64,000 bases of DNA from Bacillus sp. FJAT-45037 (GTDB lineage Bacteria; Bacillota; Bacilli; Bacillales; Bacillaceae_D). This document shows, piece by piece, positions 55,043-64,000 of this stretch. The position numbers and the translations under genes are program-made. The notes under the pieces are model-generated. The model did not search any database. It was not told the origin of the DNA and saw only the letters and a list, made by a program, of their open reading frames with translations. Numbering within the stretch: position 1 is the first letter of the stretch; each line of letters begins with the position of its first letter. Location of the stretch: contig NZ_KZ454938.1 of assembly GCF_002797325.1 (NCBI RefSeq), positions 1,934,267 through 1,998,266 on the forward strand, read 5' to 3'.

Positions 55043-55459
55043 ATGCAACGCACCATGCAGATGGTTGTTTTCGCCGTCATTGCTTTAGCCATTTTTGGGC
55101 TAGGTCATCAGATGATCTACAATCCAATTGGGTTGATTACTCGTGTTTTATTTATCGCTGGGTTTGTTGCGGTGATTTTCTTCTTATATCGACTTTATCT
55201 AGCCAAACGCTTTGGCACGAGTATAATACCTAAACGGCCTCAAGGCCCTAATCGGAGTCAGTTAAGGAAAGCGAAACGTACGAGTACAGTAAGGCAACAA
55301 CAAGCACCTTCAAATCGTCCTGTTTTTCTTAAACCACAAACCAACCAAGCGAAAAAGAAACCAAATTCAAACAAATCGGCGATAAAAAGACGAACTGATC
55401 ATAACTTCACTGTCATAGAAGGTAAAAAGAACAAGAAAAAGAATCGAGCTCATCTGTGA
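55043..55459 (+). CDS. yqhP: YqhP/SA1362-family protein
   Basis: A 138-residue protein with two N-terminal membrane helices (VVFAVIALAIFGLGH and ITRVLFIAGFVAVIFFLYRLYL) and a long, very basic, Lys/Arg/Gln-rich tail. GGAGGTGAG precedes ATG. Divergent from yqhR. Function unknown. Confidence 0.85.
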   Translation: MQRTMQMVVFAVIALAIFGLGHQMIYNPIGLITRVLFIAGFVAVIFFLYRLYLAKRFGTSIIPKRPQGPNRSQLRKAKRTSTVRQQQAPSNRPVFLKPQTNQAKKKPNSNKSAIKRRTDHNFTVIEGKKNKKKNRAHL

Positions 55460-55476
55460 GCCCGATTCTCTTTTTT
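55440..55476. terminator. Bidirectional terminator between yqhP and the patatin gene
   Basis: GAATCGAGCTCA pairs with TGAGCCCGATTC, with T-tracts on both sides; the stem contains the yqhP stop codon. Confidence 0.9.
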
Positions 55477-56371
55477 AATATCTCCAGCCTTTCAAAAAAT
55501 CTTCTGTTTCTACCCTCCCAAGATCAATTAAGCTCTTTTTCTCTAAATCACTCATTTCAAAATCTTTTGCACTTACATCAATCACAGGGATAAACACGAC
55601 ATTTTTAGCATGATCAGCTTGAATATACTTTGTATCATGTGCTTTTGTCATCGTAGCAAACAATGCTTTGTACAAGGAAATGGCATTTTTTATTTCTTTT
55701 GGGGGTGTAGCTTGCATTGAAGGTGACAATTGAAACCCAATCACAGGTCTCCTCCATTTTTTTGCTTTCCCATCCATGAACAACCACATCGGAAAGTTAC
55801 TTAAAACTCCTCCATCAACAACATACGATTTCGCTCCTCCTTGCTTCCGATCATATATTGTGACTGGTTCAAAAAAAAATGGGATGCTACAACTCATCCT
55901 TACAGCTCTAGCAACTGGAAACTTTTCCGGTATTTGTCCGTAACTCCCAAGGTCATCAGGTAAAACCATCATTCTACTTTTCGATATATCAGACGCAATA
56001 ATTCTTAGAGAGTCTTTCGGCAGATCAGCAAATGTCTTAACTCTTTTTTTCTCAAGAACGACACGTAACCATTCTTCAAGCGCGTCCCCTTTATAAATAC
56101 CTAATTTAAAATACATATGAACCCATTTAGCTGCCGGAAATGGGAGCCAGGACATTCGTTCATCTTTAAATGCTTCAATGTCTAATTCATTCAAAAGGGA
56201 GAATAACTCTTGGCTTGTATACCCTGCTTTAATAAGTGCAGCAACAATTGAACCTGCACTTGTTCCGGCCATTCTTGAAAACTCAAACCCCTTTTCTTCC
56301 ATGACTTCAAGAGCACCAACGAAGGCATAAGCTTTTACTCCACCGCCTGCAAACACACCGTCTATTTTCAT
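55475..56371 (-). CDS. yqhO: Patatin-like phospholipase YqhO
   Basis: A 298-residue patatin-fold hydrolase: oxyanion loop GVFAGGGVKAYAFVGAL (about 4-20), nucleophile Ser in GTSAGS and the Asp of DGGVLSNFPMW. Substrate unknown; family members hydrolyse lipids. ATG 56371 follows GGAGGGGG. Confidence 0.92.
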   Translation of the reverse strand: MKIDGVFAGGGVKAYAFVGALEVMEEKGFEFSRMAGTSAGSIVAALIKAGYTSQELFSLLNELDIEAFKDERMSWLPFPAAKWVHMYFKLGIYKGDALEEWLRVVLEKKRVKTFADLPKDSLRIIASDISKSRMMVLPDDLGSYGQIPEKFPVARAVRMSCSIPFFFEPVTIYDRKQGGAKSYVVDGGVLSNFPMWLFMDGKAKKWRRPVIGFQLSPSMQATPPKEIKNAISLYKALFATMTKAHDTKYIQADHAKNVVFIPVIDVSAKDFEMSDLEKKSLIDLGRVETEDFLKGWRY

Positions 56372-56460
56372 GAGCACCCCCTCCACTATAATATTTTATG
56401 AAGAGATGAGCTTGGTTCACTACACTATTCATGAGTTTCCATCTAAGGGCATAGCGTAAA

Positions 56461-56493
56461 CAAAAATAAAACCACAGCAGACTGCTGTGGTTA
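56461..56493 (-). terminator. Terminator of mntR
   Basis: ACCACAGCAG pairs with CTGCTGTGGT, followed by TTTTATTTTTG on the minus strand; the stem touches the mntR stop codon. Confidence 0.85.
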
Positions 56494-56916
56494 TTGTTCT
56501 TCTTCATTCTTCTTCTGTACATCTCGCAAGGAGCTAATTCTACCTTCATCTTCTTGGAAGTATTGAACAAGATCACCGATACGATCAATCGCATCCCAAC
56601 TTAAGTGATGTTCAATCCCTTCAACATCTTGATAAATATGACCTTCTTCAACCCCGATTAGTTTCATGAAGTCTTCAAGTAGCTCATGGCGATAGACTAG
56701 TCTCTTGCCAACTTTTTTTCCTTTAGTAGTTAAGACTAATCCTCGATAACGCTCATAAATTAAATAATCACTTTTATCAAGCTTTTGGACCATCTTTGTT
56801 ACAGAAGACGGATGTACCTCCAAAGCTTCCGCAATATCCGATACTCGAGCATACCCTTTATCTTCAATCAGTATATATATTCTCTCTAGATAATCTTCCA
56901 TACTTGGTGTTGGCAT
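56491..56916 (-). CDS. mntR: Manganese-responsive regulator MntR
   Basis: A 141-residue DtxR-family repressor of Mn uptake. Winged HTH ([27 protein letters not shown]) and metal ligands in [11 protein letters not shown] (Asp8), RHELLEDFM and the [11 protein letters not shown] (Glu/His). GGAGGGG precedes the ATG. Neighbour of yqhO as in B. subtilis. Confidence 0.96.
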   Translation of the reverse strand: MPTPSMEDYLERIYILIEDKGYARVSDIAEALEVHPSSVTKMVQKLDKSDYLIYERYRGLVLTTKGKKVGKRLVYRHELLEDFMKLIGVEEGHIYQDVEGIEHHLSWDAIDRIGDLVQYFQEDEGRISSLRDVQKKNEEEQ

Positions 56917-57056
56917 AGGGTCCCCTCCAATTATTCAACAAACACGTAAGAGACGCGTTTGCCCACCGTCGCTTCGCACAATCTTCAACATTTCTATTTT
57001 ACTACAGGTGGGGACCTGGTACAATGATCATTATGTTTAGACCATACATTCCTACA

Positions 57057-58082
57057 TTACGTAAAGTATTCAATTTTTGATTCAGGGAAAAATTTTTCTA
57101 TATAGGACTGAACCGTATCTTTTAATTGATTTGCCTCGTCATCTTTATACACGTACTTCCCTCTACCGTATCGTCCCCATTTGTACTTACGTTCTTCTTC
57201 ATTCATTTCTAATTTCGATTTAGGGTATCGTTTCTCAATAACCCGTTTTGCGGTTTTTGTGAATCGATGTTGTATCATCTCAAACGTCAAATCTTTTTTC
57301 GCATAGGATGGTAAGGTCGCTTCTAATCGTTCGAATAGATCGAGATATCCTGCCTTCCAATCATCATGTAGAATAAGAGGTGCAACAATAAAGCCCAGTG
57401 GGTAATCAGCATTGGCAACTTTCCCAGCTGCTTCAATTCGTTCCAAAAAAGAAGATGTTCCTGGCTCGAAACTTTTAATGACGTGATCAGAGTTAACACT
57501 AAAACGAAAACGACTTCTTCCTTTATGCTCAGCATCTAAAAGATGATCAACATGATGATATTTTGTCACAAAGCGCAAGCGGCCTTTATCTGTTTGACCA
57601 ATATGCTCAATCGTCCTTTTTAAAGAATGCGTCAGATGATCAATTCCAACGATATCTGATGTACATGCAGCTTCAAAACGAGTTTCCTCATCCCCTCGCT
57701 CTTCTATGTACTTATCTGCCGCATCAAAAATCTCTTCCAAGTTTACGTACGTACGAATATAGGGCTTATCTCCGAGAGTGGTTTGCAAATAGCAATAGTG
57801 ACAATGCCCCATGCAACCTGTCGCTAGAGGAATCGCATATTCTGCAGATGGCTTAGACGTATCAAACTTCAATGTTTTTCTTACCCCAACTACAAGGGTA
57901 GACTTTGCATTACGGTATTTTTGCAAATCATTGTCCCCTGGAATGTTTCGAACTTGGTTATGGGATGTTGTTTCCCTTATCTCTACATCCATCTTCTCAA
58001 ATTTTTCTTTCAGTTGCTTACCTAAAGGGTATTCTAATGCACCAGGTTCAATATAAACGAGCTGTGGTGAGAATGGTTTCAT
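57057..58082 (-). CDS. splB: Spore photoproduct lyase
   Basis: A radical-SAM enzyme (341 residues) that repairs spore thymine dimers at germination. The cluster ligands are Cys90, Cys94 and Cys97 in TGCMGHCHYC, and Cys140 (FEAACTSDIVG) is the conserved thiyl-radical Cys. ATG 58082 follows AAAGGAGG; an upstream in-frame extension has none. No splA is seen upstream. Confidence 0.96.
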   Translation of the reverse strand: MKPFSPQLVYIEPGALEYPLGKQLKEKFEKMDVEIRETTSHNQVRNIPGDNDLQKYRNAKSTLVVGVRKTLKFDTSKPSAEYAIPLATGCMGHCHYCYLQTTLGDKPYIRTYVNLEEIFDAADKYIEERGDEETRFEAACTSDIVGIDHLTHSLKRTIEHIGQTDKGRLRFVTKYHHVDHLLDAEHKGRSRFRFSVNSDHVIKSFEPGTSSFLERIEAAGKVANADYPLGFIVAPLILHDDWKAGYLDLFERLEATLPSYAKKDLTFEMIQHRFTKTAKRVIEKRYPKSKLEMNEEERKYKWGRYGRGKYVYKDDEANQLKDTVQSYIEKFFPESKIEYFT

Positions 58083-58148
58083 GCGCTCTCCTCCTTTTAT
58101 GATTAGCGTGCGCAAAAAGAATGCTTTTAGTATGCATGTTTTTGGTAA

Positions 58149-58176
58149 CAAAAAAAGGCGGGCATCTGCCCACCTT
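58149..58176 (-). terminator. Terminator of nrdJ
   Basis: AAGGTGGGCA and TGCCCGCCTT form the stem, then seven T on the minus strand. Confidence 0.9.
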
Positions 58177-58181
58177 ATCTT

Positions 58182-60740
58182 TTACAATCCACATTTTAAT
58201 TGCGCACCACAACTCGTGCATGTATTACATCCACCAAGATCCTCAACCGTTCCTTTACGACAAACTGGGCATGTATTTCCTACCTCTGAACCGATTGTCA
58301 CATTTGTTGAACGAATTTCAGAAACCGTATTAACTAATACAACCTTGCTTGGTTTTTTTGTTTCTTCGATTTTTTCTTCCTCATTGAATGTATTATCTTC
58401 TGCTTTTAAAGAGAGTACTTGTGCGTCACGACTACCATCAACATAGACCGTACCACCTTTTGCACCACCACGATACAAGCGCTCATACACCGCTTGAACT
58501 TGTTCTACCTTATAGCCCTTAGGTGCATTGACGGTTTTAGACAATGAACTATCTACCCATCGTTGAATGATGCATTGTACATCAGCATGGGCTTCAGGCG
58601 CTAATTCCATTGTTGAGATGAACCATTCAGGAAGCTCATCTGCTGACACTCCCGGGTTATCTTGAAGATACTCTTCTACAATTCCGGCTTTCACCTCAAT
58701 GAACTTACCAAGACGGCCACTACGGAAGTAGCTAAATGAGAAATAAGGTTCAAGACCTGTTGATACACCAACCATCGTTCCAGTACTTCCCGTAGGAGCA
58801 ACCGTTAATAAATGAGAGTTGCGAATTCCGTGGTCCAGTACGCCTTGGCGAATATCTTCAGGCATTTTCTTCATATAACCTGTGTTAATAAACGCTTGGC
58901 GAAGAGAGGTCGTTTCCTCGTCTGTTGTACCAACTAAGAACGGGAAGCTCCCTTTTTCTTTAGCAAGTTCTATGCTTGTACGATACGCAGTTGTCGCAAT
59001 CGTCTCAAACACCTGATCCACAAGTTTATTGCCATGATCAGAACCATATACAGTCTCTGCGTAAATGAGTAAGTCATGTAATCCCATTACACCTAATCCA
59101 ACACGTCGTTCCCCTTTTGCTTGCTTCGTGTTCTCTTCAAGGAAATAAGGAGTTGCATCGATGACATTATCTTGCATACGCACACCTACTTCTACGGTGC
59201 GTTTCAACTTATCAAAGTTTACGGACTTCGTTTCATTATCAGCCATTTCTGCTAAATTAATAGCTGCTAAGTTACAGACAGAGAAAGGCGCAAGAGGTTG
59301 CTCACCACATGGGTTGGTCGCTACTACCTTTTGTCCATAGGCTTTAGCATTAGTCATATCATTGGCATTATCGATAAAGAAGATCCCTGGCTCTGCACTG
59401 TATGTGGCACAAATGTTGATTAAGTTCCACAATTCTTTTGCACGAATGAGTCGATGCGTTCGAACCTCGTATCCCATCTCACTCCATTCACGTACATCGC
59501 CAACTTCATGCCATGTTTCATTGTATGTTTTCATATCGTCTGTTGAATAGTTTTCAACATCTGGGAAGCGGAGGGCATATTCTTCGTCATTCTCCACAGC
59601 CTCCATAAAGTCTTTTGTCAGAGTGATCGAAATATTAGCTCCTGTTAGAAACTCTGAATGATTGACAGTGTACGTCCCACCTATAGATAGCTTCTCTTCA
59701 GCATCTTTTATTACCTTTGGATCAAAGCCACCATGTCCGTCAATCATTTTAAAGTTAACGATTCCCTGGTACATCGACTCTTCTACTGGAGAAAGTGGCG
59801 TAAAGCTTAATTTATCTTTTATTAAACGACGAATTTGCTCGTCATTGGTTTGTTCTAGTAAGAATTGTAAAATACGTGGATTTTGCATCTTAGAAATAAT
59901 AAACTCCAAAATATCTGGATGCCAATCAGCAAGCATAATCATTTGAGCACCACGTCTTGAACCGCCTTGTTCAACTAGATGAGTTAGCTTTGCGATATCA
60001 TCTAACCATGAAACAGACCCAGACGATTTTCCGTTCACCCCGCGTGCTAGTGTGTTTCTCGGCCGGAGCGTCGAACCATTTGTTCCGACTCCGCCACCTC
60101 GACTCATAATTTCCATCACTTGCTTACGATGTTCGGAGATCCCTTCGCGTGAATCCTTTACAAACGGCATCACATAACAGTTAAAGTATGTAACATCGGT
60201 CTCTGCTCCTGCTCCGTATAACACTCGTCCTGCAGGTATAAAATTCATATGAACGAGCTCATCATAAAATTGCTCAAATGATTGTTGACGACGTTCTACT
60301 GTTTCTTCTACTGAAGCTAAACCCGTAGCATTACGCTTAGCAATTTGTTCGTAAAATAGTTCAAGCGGTTTTTCAATCGTATCGAGTGAACGACTAACGA
60401 TTCCCGTTTCCGCTTCATCCCCTTCTAATACGCCGCGAAACTCTTCATCAACCAGTACTCTCGCTTTGTTCTCAGCATGGTCAAGCTCAGTCACATAGCC
60501 ATATCCACGTGCAGGGAATTTCGGATCTGCTTTCACCGTAAGGACGACAAAGTCCCCCTCTTTCAACGTTTTCTTTTCTGTATCTTTAAACGTATAACGG
60601 TCAAGCATCACGAGCCTAGACACACCACTCTTTGTTATGTGCATGTCTTCGGTTATTGGATGAACTTGTGGGAAATGCGCAATGTCTTGATTTAGTCCCT
60701 CGACATTTACGCGCATCACGTTTGTCATCGTCATCGCCAT
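58182..60740 (-). CDS. nrdJ: Adenosylcobalamin-dependent ribonucleotide reductase (class II)
   Basis: An 852-residue oxygen-independent reductase that needs B12. Glycyl/cysteine core shows FNCYVMPF, the active-site NPCGEQPLAPFSVCNL and PTGSTGTM; the C-terminus has a four-Cys zinc-type knuckle (CPVCRKGT, CNTCTSCGAQLKCG) carrying the redox cysteines. GGAGGAG is 7 nt before ATG 60740. Its promoter has two NrdR boxes. Class II gives deoxynucleotides with or without oxygen. Confidence 0.96.
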   Translation of the reverse strand: MAMTMTNVMRVNVEGLNQDIAHFPQVHPITEDMHITKSGVSRLVMLDRYTFKDTEKKTLKEGDFVVLTVKADPKFPARGYGYVTELDHAENKARVLVDEEFRGVLEGDEAETGIVSRSLDTIEKPLELFYEQIAKRNATGLASVEETVERRQQSFEQFYDELVHMNFIPAGRVLYGAGAETDVTYFNCYVMPFVKDSREGISEHRKQVMEIMSRGGGVGTNGSTLRPRNTLARGVNGKSSGSVSWLDDIAKLTHLVEQGGSRRGAQMIMLADWHPDILEFIISKMQNPRILQFLLEQTNDEQIRRLIKDKLSFTPLSPVEESMYQGIVNFKMIDGHGGFDPKVIKDAEEKLSIGGTYTVNHSEFLTGANISITLTKDFMEAVENDEEYALRFPDVENYSTDDMKTYNETWHEVGDVREWSEMGYEVRTHRLIRAKELWNLINICATYSAEPGIFFIDNANDMTNAKAYGQKVVATNPCGEQPLAPFSVCNLAAINLAEMADNETKSVNFDKLKRTVEVGVRMQDNVIDATPYFLEENTKQAKGERRVGLGVMGLHDLLIYAETVYGSDHGNKLVDQVFETIATTAYRTSIELAKEKGSFPFLVGTTDEETTSLRQAFINTGYMKKMPEDIRQGVLDHGIRNSHLLTVAPTGSTGTMVGVSTGLEPYFSFSYFRSGRLGKFIEVKAGIVEEYLQDNPGVSADELPEWFISTMELAPEAHADVQCIIQRWVDSSLSKTVNAPKGYKVEQVQAVYERLYRGGAKGGTVYVDGSRDAQVLSLKAEDNTFNEEEKIEETKKPSKVVLVNTVSEIRSTNVTIGSEVGNTCPVCRKGTVEDLGGCNTCTSCGAQLKCGL

Positions 60741-60764
60741 TCACGTCTCCTCCTCGTTCTTACA

Positions 60765-60786
60765 AGGACAAGATACATCTTGTCCT
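60765..60786 (-). promoter_or_regulatory. 5'-leader hairpin of nrdJ
   Basis: AGGACAAGA and TCTTGTCCT form a perfect 9-bp stem with a 4-nt loop near the expected 5' end of the nrdJ mRNA. It may stabilise the transcript. It is much too small to be a cobalamin riboswitch. Confidence 0.55.
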
Positions 60787-60805
60787 AATAAAATTATCTC
60801 TGGCA

Positions 60806-60834
60806 ATTCTAGCATACACAGAACAAACAATCAA
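60806..60834 (-). promoter_or_regulatory. Sigma-A promoter of nrdJ
   Basis: TTGATT (60829-60834), 17-nt spacer, TAGAAT (60806-60811) on the minus strand; the -35 overlaps one NrdR box. Confidence 0.7.
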
Positions 60835-60875
60835 TATATTGAATCCATATAAATAAAATACACTATATATAGTAT
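60829..60875. promoter_or_regulatory. Pair of NrdR boxes
   Basis: AATCAATATATTGAAT (60829-60844) and ACACTATATATAGTAT (60860-60875) are 31 bp apart centre to centre, three helical turns, the spacing typical of paired NrdR boxes that control ribonucleotide reductase genes in response to ATP/dATP. Confidence 0.75.
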
Positions 60876-61135
60876 TTAGGATCATTTTTAAAGTATCTTG
60901 TCAAACATGAAACAGCTAAAAAAAACAAGTAAATATGAGTTTAACAGATATTCAATCAGGTTTCTCAGTTAATTTGAACCAATTTCACTCTTGCCAAAAC
61001 CCCGACCTTCAAAGAAGCCTTCTCCTGTATTGGTTCGACACAGAGTTAAAAAATGATTGACAAATTTTTTTTATGATGTTCAGATAATGAAGACAATGGT
61101 TGAGTGCAACCGAAAAAATAGTTGGAGGGTTGACG

Positions 61136-61969
61136 ATGGATTTTGTACTGCAACAAGAAAAGATTGTACGTCGTAATGAGGCATCTATCAACTTTAATGA
61201 TCGAGGCTACCACTTTGGAGATGGGATTTATGAAGTCGTTCGTACATACAATGGAAAAGTTTTTGCCTTAACCGAGCATCTTGATCGTTTTTATGCTAGT
61301 GCAAAAAAACTAGATATCGACTTATCGATCACAAAAGAAACATTTACCGACCTCATTAAACAATTAATAGCTAAAAACGAACTACAAACAGGAATCGTCT
61401 ACCTACAAGTGACAAGAGGCGTACAACCTCGTAACCATCTTTACAAAAGAGGAAACGAACCTGTACTCGTTGGATATACAGAAGAATTACCGAGAAAGAA
61501 GGATTTACTAAATGACGGTGTTGATCTATGGTTAACAGACGATATTCGCTGGCTACGTTGCGACATTAAGACCATCAACCTACTAGGAAATGTGATGGCC
61601 AAGCGCGAAGCTGCCGATCAACACTGTCATGAAGCGATCATGCATCGAGATGGCACAATGACAGAAGGGTCATCGTCGAATCTATTCTTAGTAAAAGATA
61701 AGACTTTGTACACACACCCTGCCACTAATCTAATCTTAAACGGGATTACTAGACAGCTTGTTATCGATTTGGCTGAGCAATCTGGATTAAAAGTAATTGA
61801 AGAAGCATTCCCTATTGAAGTCTTATCCATTGCTGATGAAGTATTTATTACAAGTACCACTATGGAAATTACACCTGTTCGCTCAATTAAAGGGCAAGTT
61901 GATGCGACACTTTCGATCGGCCCAATTACTAGACAACTTCAAGAAGCCTTTGCCTCCCTCCTACCATAA
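61136..61969 (+). CDS. dat: D-amino acid aminotransferase
   Basis: A 277-residue PLP class IV aminotransferase that makes D-glutamate/D-alanine for cell wall. The PLP Lys is Lys145 in CDIKTINLLGNVMAK; GYHFGDGIYEVVRTY and TMTEGSSSNLFLV are typical. ATG 61136 has GGAGGG 6 nt upstream; an earlier in-frame ATG at 61100 lacks one. Own terminator. Confidence 0.94.
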   Translation: MDFVLQQEKIVRRNEASINFNDRGYHFGDGIYEVVRTYNGKVFALTEHLDRFYASAKKLDIDLSITKETFTDLIKQLIAKNELQTGIVYLQVTRGVQPRNHLYKRGNEPVLVGYTEELPRKKDLLNDGVDLWLTDDIRWLRCDIKTINLLGNVMAKREAADQHCHEAIMHRDGTMTEGSSSNLFLVKDKTLYTHPATNLILNGITRQLVIDLAEQSGLKVIEEAFPIEVLSIADEVFITSTTMEITPVRSIKGQVDATLSIGPITRQLQEAFASLLP

Positions 61970-61987
61970 GAAATTCATTTAAAGAGC

Positions 61988-62024
61988 AAAAAGCACTGTC
62001 TCAATTATGAGACAGTGCTTTTTA
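61988..62024. terminator. Bidirectional terminator between dat and lipM
   Basis: AAAAAGCACTGTCTCA pairs with TGAGACAGTGCTTTTT around ATTA, with T-tracts on both strands. Confidence 0.95.
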
Positions 62025-62025
62025 A

Positions 62026-62859
62026 TTATTTGCGATAATTCCATTCATCTTGCTCATATCTCTCTTGAGCAATTTTTTGTACTTCAGCTTCTTCTTTAGG
62101 TGTTAACGTATATGGTTCTAACTCGATGTTCAACCCTTTTTCAAACCCGTACCGAAAAGCTTCCTTGGCTTCTTCCATTGATAAAGCGGTCGCTCGTAGT
62201 GCATTGATGGCAACAGCCTTATTTTTAAAATTACGTTGCATCCTCTCCCGCACACGTTCACTCGGATACTTAAATAAATCAAAAAGTTTATCCTCATCAA
62301 TATCTAGGATGATTGAACCATGCTGAAGAATGACTCCCTTTTGTCTTGTTTGTGCGCTTCCTGCTACTTTTCTCCCCTCCACAACTAGCTCATACCAAGA
62401 AGGAGCATCAAAACAAACCGCTGAGCGCGGATTTTTCAATGCGCTTTTTTCTTCTTCTGTCCGCGGAACAGCAAAATAGGCATCTAAGCCCACTTTCTTA
62501 AACCCTTCAAGTATCCCTTCTGAAATCACTCGATAGGCTTCTGTTACCGTATGCGGCATATCAGGATGCTCTTCTGAAACAATCACACTATATGTAAGTT
62601 CATCATCGTGCAATACACCTCGACCACCAGTTGGTCTCCTTACAAACCCTAATCCATACGCTTTCACTGCGTCCATATTCACTTCTTTTTCAACCTTTTG
62701 GAAATACCCAATCGACAAAGTTGCTGGGTTCCAACCATAAAAACGAATCGTCGGAGGAATTTTCCCTTTTGAATGCCAATCAAGTAACGCCTCATCTAAG
62801 GCCATATTATATGCTGCGGAACAATTACCTGAATCAATAAAACGCCAAGTTTCTTTCAT
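62026..62859 (-). CDS. lipM: Octanoyltransferase LipM
   Basis: A 277-residue LplA-fold enzyme (YqhM) that moves octanoyl from ACP to GcvH, starting lipoate synthesis for the glycine cleavage, pyruvate and BkdB complexes. [19 protein letters not shown] and the catalytic Cys in [14 protein letters not shown], with [13 protein letters not shown], are present. Next to yqhL and gcvPB as in B. subtilis. Confidence 0.95.
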   Translation of the reverse strand: MKETWRFIDSGNCSAAYNMALDEALLDWHSKGKIPPTIRFYGWNPATLSIGYFQKVEKEVNMDAVKAYGLGFVRRPTGGRGVLHDDELTYSVIVSEEHPDMPHTVTEAYRVISEGILEGFKKVGLDAYFAVPRTEEEKSALKNPRSAVCFDAPSWYELVVEGRKVAGSAQTRQKGVILQHGSIILDIDEDKLFDLFKYPSERVRERMQRNFKNKAVAINALRATALSMEEAKEAFRYGFEKGLNIELEPYTLTPKEEAEVQKIAQERYEQDEWNYRK

Positions 62860-63055
62860 TATGCATCGCTTCTTTCTACATAATCATCAAAGTTCCAACC
62901 TAGTGTAACAAAACGAACCACATGTGCCAAGTAGATTGCGACGATGAACGCTCATCTATTGTCTATAGATTTCATCTTACAATTGCTAAATTGAGTTGAG
63001 ATGATTATAATTTAACTAGAATGATTGTTTAAGTAGAAGGAGTGTACGGAGATTT

Positions 63056-63433
63056 ATGATGTATTTATGGTTAATACTTTTAGGACTCGTCATTTTTGCA
63101 GTGTTTAAGCGTTTCTATACTCCAAAATATTTAACGACCCTAACACAAGAAGATTTCATTAAAGGTTATCGCAAGGCACAACTAATTGACGTTCGTGAAA
63201 CTCGTGAGTACGAAGGCGGCCACATTTTAGGCTCTCGTAATATTCCAATGTCACAACTACGTCAACGTCAAAACGAAGTACGCACAGATCAGCCTGTCTA
63301 TCTTTATTGTCAGTCTGGTGCTAGAAGTAAGCAAGCTGCACAACTTCTAAAGAAAAAACGAGGCGTCGAAGATATCTATCACCTACAAGGTGGATTCAAG
63401 AAATGGACAGGCAAGATCAAAAAGAAAGCATGA
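63056..63433 (+). CDS. yqhL: Membrane-anchored rhodanese YqhL
   Basis: A 125-residue protein with one N-terminal helix (LWLILLGLVIFAVF) and a rhodanese domain: LIDVRETREYEGGHILGSRNIP and the active Cys in YLYCQSGARS. Substrate unknown; probably sulphur transfer. ATG 63056 or 63059 may start, GGAG lies just upstream. Confidence 0.92.
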   Translation: MMYLWLILLGLVIFAVFKRFYTPKYLTTLTQEDFIKGYRKAQLIDVRETREYEGGHILGSRNIPMSQLRQRQNEVRTDQPVYLYCQSGARSKQAAQLLKKKRGVEDIYHLQGGFKKWTGKIKKKA

Positions 63434-63439
63434 ACAAAA

Positions 63440-63472
63440 GAGGCTGAGTAGGTAACTCAGCCTCTTTCTTTA
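63440..63472. terminator. Terminator between yqhL and gcvPB
   Basis: AAAGAGGCTGAGT pairs with ACTCAGCCTCTTT, T-rich on the plus side; it also ends gcvPB transcription. Confidence 0.85.
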
Positions 63473-64000
63473 TGCCTTCTGATAGCGCAAGATCGGTTTT
63501 CTTGCTGCGGTTGTTTCATCTAATCGGCTAATGACTGTGTGATGAGGTGCTTCTTGAACAATCTCAGGATTTTCTTCAACTTCTTTTGCAATCTGGATCA
63601 TGGCATCACAGAACTCATCCAATGTTTCTTTTGACTCTGTTTCTGTCGGTTCAAACATCATGCATTCTTCGACATTCAGCGGGAAGTAGATCGTTGGTGG
63701 GTGATAGCCAAAGTCTAATAAACGCTTTGCCATATCAAGTGTACGAACCCCTAATTTCTTCTGCTTACGCCCTGAAATAACAAACTCATGTTTACAATGC
63801 TGCGTATATGGAAGATCAAAGTGAGGTTCAAGACGTCTCATCATATAATTTGCATTTAAAACAGCATATTCCGATACTTGACGTAAGCCGATAGGTCCCA
63901 TCGTCCGAATATACGTATAGGCCCGGACATTAATTCCGTAGTTTCCATAGTAAGGTTTAACTCTTCCTATTGATTTTGGGCGATCATTATCAAACTGATA
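63470..64000 (-). CDS. gcvPB: Glycine dehydrogenase subunit 2 (P-protein), 3' part
   Basis: The last 176 residues of the PLP-dependent P-protein beta subunit of the glycine cleavage system, cut by the window edge. The frame reads [31 protein letters not shown] and [10 protein letters not shown] without a break from 64000 to the stop. The PLP-Lys lies outside the window. Order gcvPB, yqhL, lipM matches B. subtilis. Confidence 0.95.
   Translation of the reverse strand, partial: YQFDNDRPKSIGRVKPYYGNYGINVRAYTYIRTMGPIGLRQVSEYAVLNANYMMRRLEPHFDLPYTQHCKHEFVISGRKQKKLGVRTLDMAKRLLDFGYHPPTIYFPLNVEECMMFEPTETESKETLDEFCDAMIQIAKEVEENPEIVQEAPHHTVISRLDETTAARKPILRYQKA

Larger units (their letters stand above)
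60741..61135. other. Divergent nrdJ-dat intergenic region
   Basis: Besides the nrdJ promoter, NrdR boxes and leader hairpin, a TTGACA near 61055 and GATAAT downstream may form the dat promoter, though the spacing is loose. The part between 60880 and 61050 shows nothing I recognise. Confidence 0.5.

Noticed and set aside
60741-61100. Cobalamin riboswitch upstream of nrdJ
   Set aside because: The leader is short (about 65 nt from the predicted start) and shows only one 9-bp hairpin, with no B12-box-like sequence.

Overview
The window is about 64 kb of a low-GC, endospore-forming Bacillaceae chromosome. Spore genes (spo0A, spoIVB, spoIIIAA-AH, splB), the branched-chain keto acid (bkd) operon and the gene order around yqhL-yqhV-efp-accBC-nusB-folD-xse-ispA-dxs-recN-spo0A match the Bacillus core genome. 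A 0.6-kb OLE RNA gene beside its partner gene oapA, acidic proteins and a B12-dependent ribonucleotide reductase point to an alkaliphilic or halo-alkaliphilic lineage (Alkalihalobacillus/Halalkalibacter-like). That placement is inference; the gene calls are read from sequence.

Layout. (1) Positions 1-12240 are the right part of an integrated accessory element ending in the 3' end of a tRNA-Val(GAC) gene, with a tyrosine integrase and a coupled 61-residue ORF at that border. Its left part carries a small XRE repressor-like protein, a 617-residue SF2-helicase-like ATPase and a frameshifted HNH endonuclease that runs off the window. Between them and the integrase lie an unusually long non-coding zone with hairpins, direct repeats and degenerate 200-bp tandem repeats, an IS21-family insertion (istA-istB), and a three-gene cluster (HNH nuclease, a protein with a possible PD-(D/E)XK-like motif, two-TM membrane protein) that looks like an undescribed defence-type cargo. 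(2) Positions 12381-18900 hold an orphan PAS sensor kinase, a LexA-controlled Y-family polymerase with its YolD-like partner, tRNA-Arg(CCG), the bacilliredoxin brxB, and a zinc-binding lipoprotein next to a secreted protein. (3) Positions 18916-27147 are bkdB-bkdAB-bkdAA-lpdV-bcd, preceded by a sigma-54 promoter and the activator gene bkdR. (4) Positions 27289-35003 hold yqzF, a MraY-like/GT2/SteA-like cluster, spo0A, spoIVB, recN and ahrC. (5) Positions 35129-45529 hold tlyA, dxs, oapA, OLE RNA, ispA, xseB, xseA, folD, nusB, yqhY, accC and accB. (6) Positions 45749-54761 hold an acidic orphan protein, the eight-gene spoIIIA operon, yqhV, efp, a Xaa-Pro-type peptidase, aroQ and yqhR. (7) Positions 55043-64000 hold yqhP, a patatin-like protein, mntR, splB, nrdJ with paired NrdR boxes, dat, lipM, yqhL and the 3' part of gcvPB.

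How they work together. The sporulation phosphorelay target (Spo0A), the forespore SpoIVB signalling protease and the SpoIIIA channel are all here. The bkd genes turn branched-chain amino acids into acyl-CoA primers, while accBC supply malonyl-CoA for the same fatty acids and lipM builds the lipoyl cofactor that BkdB and the glycine cleavage system need. dxs and ispA make isoprenoid precursors, with the OLE RNA/OapA membrane complex inserted between them. Most core genes lie on the minus strand and are punctuated by clear intrinsic terminators.
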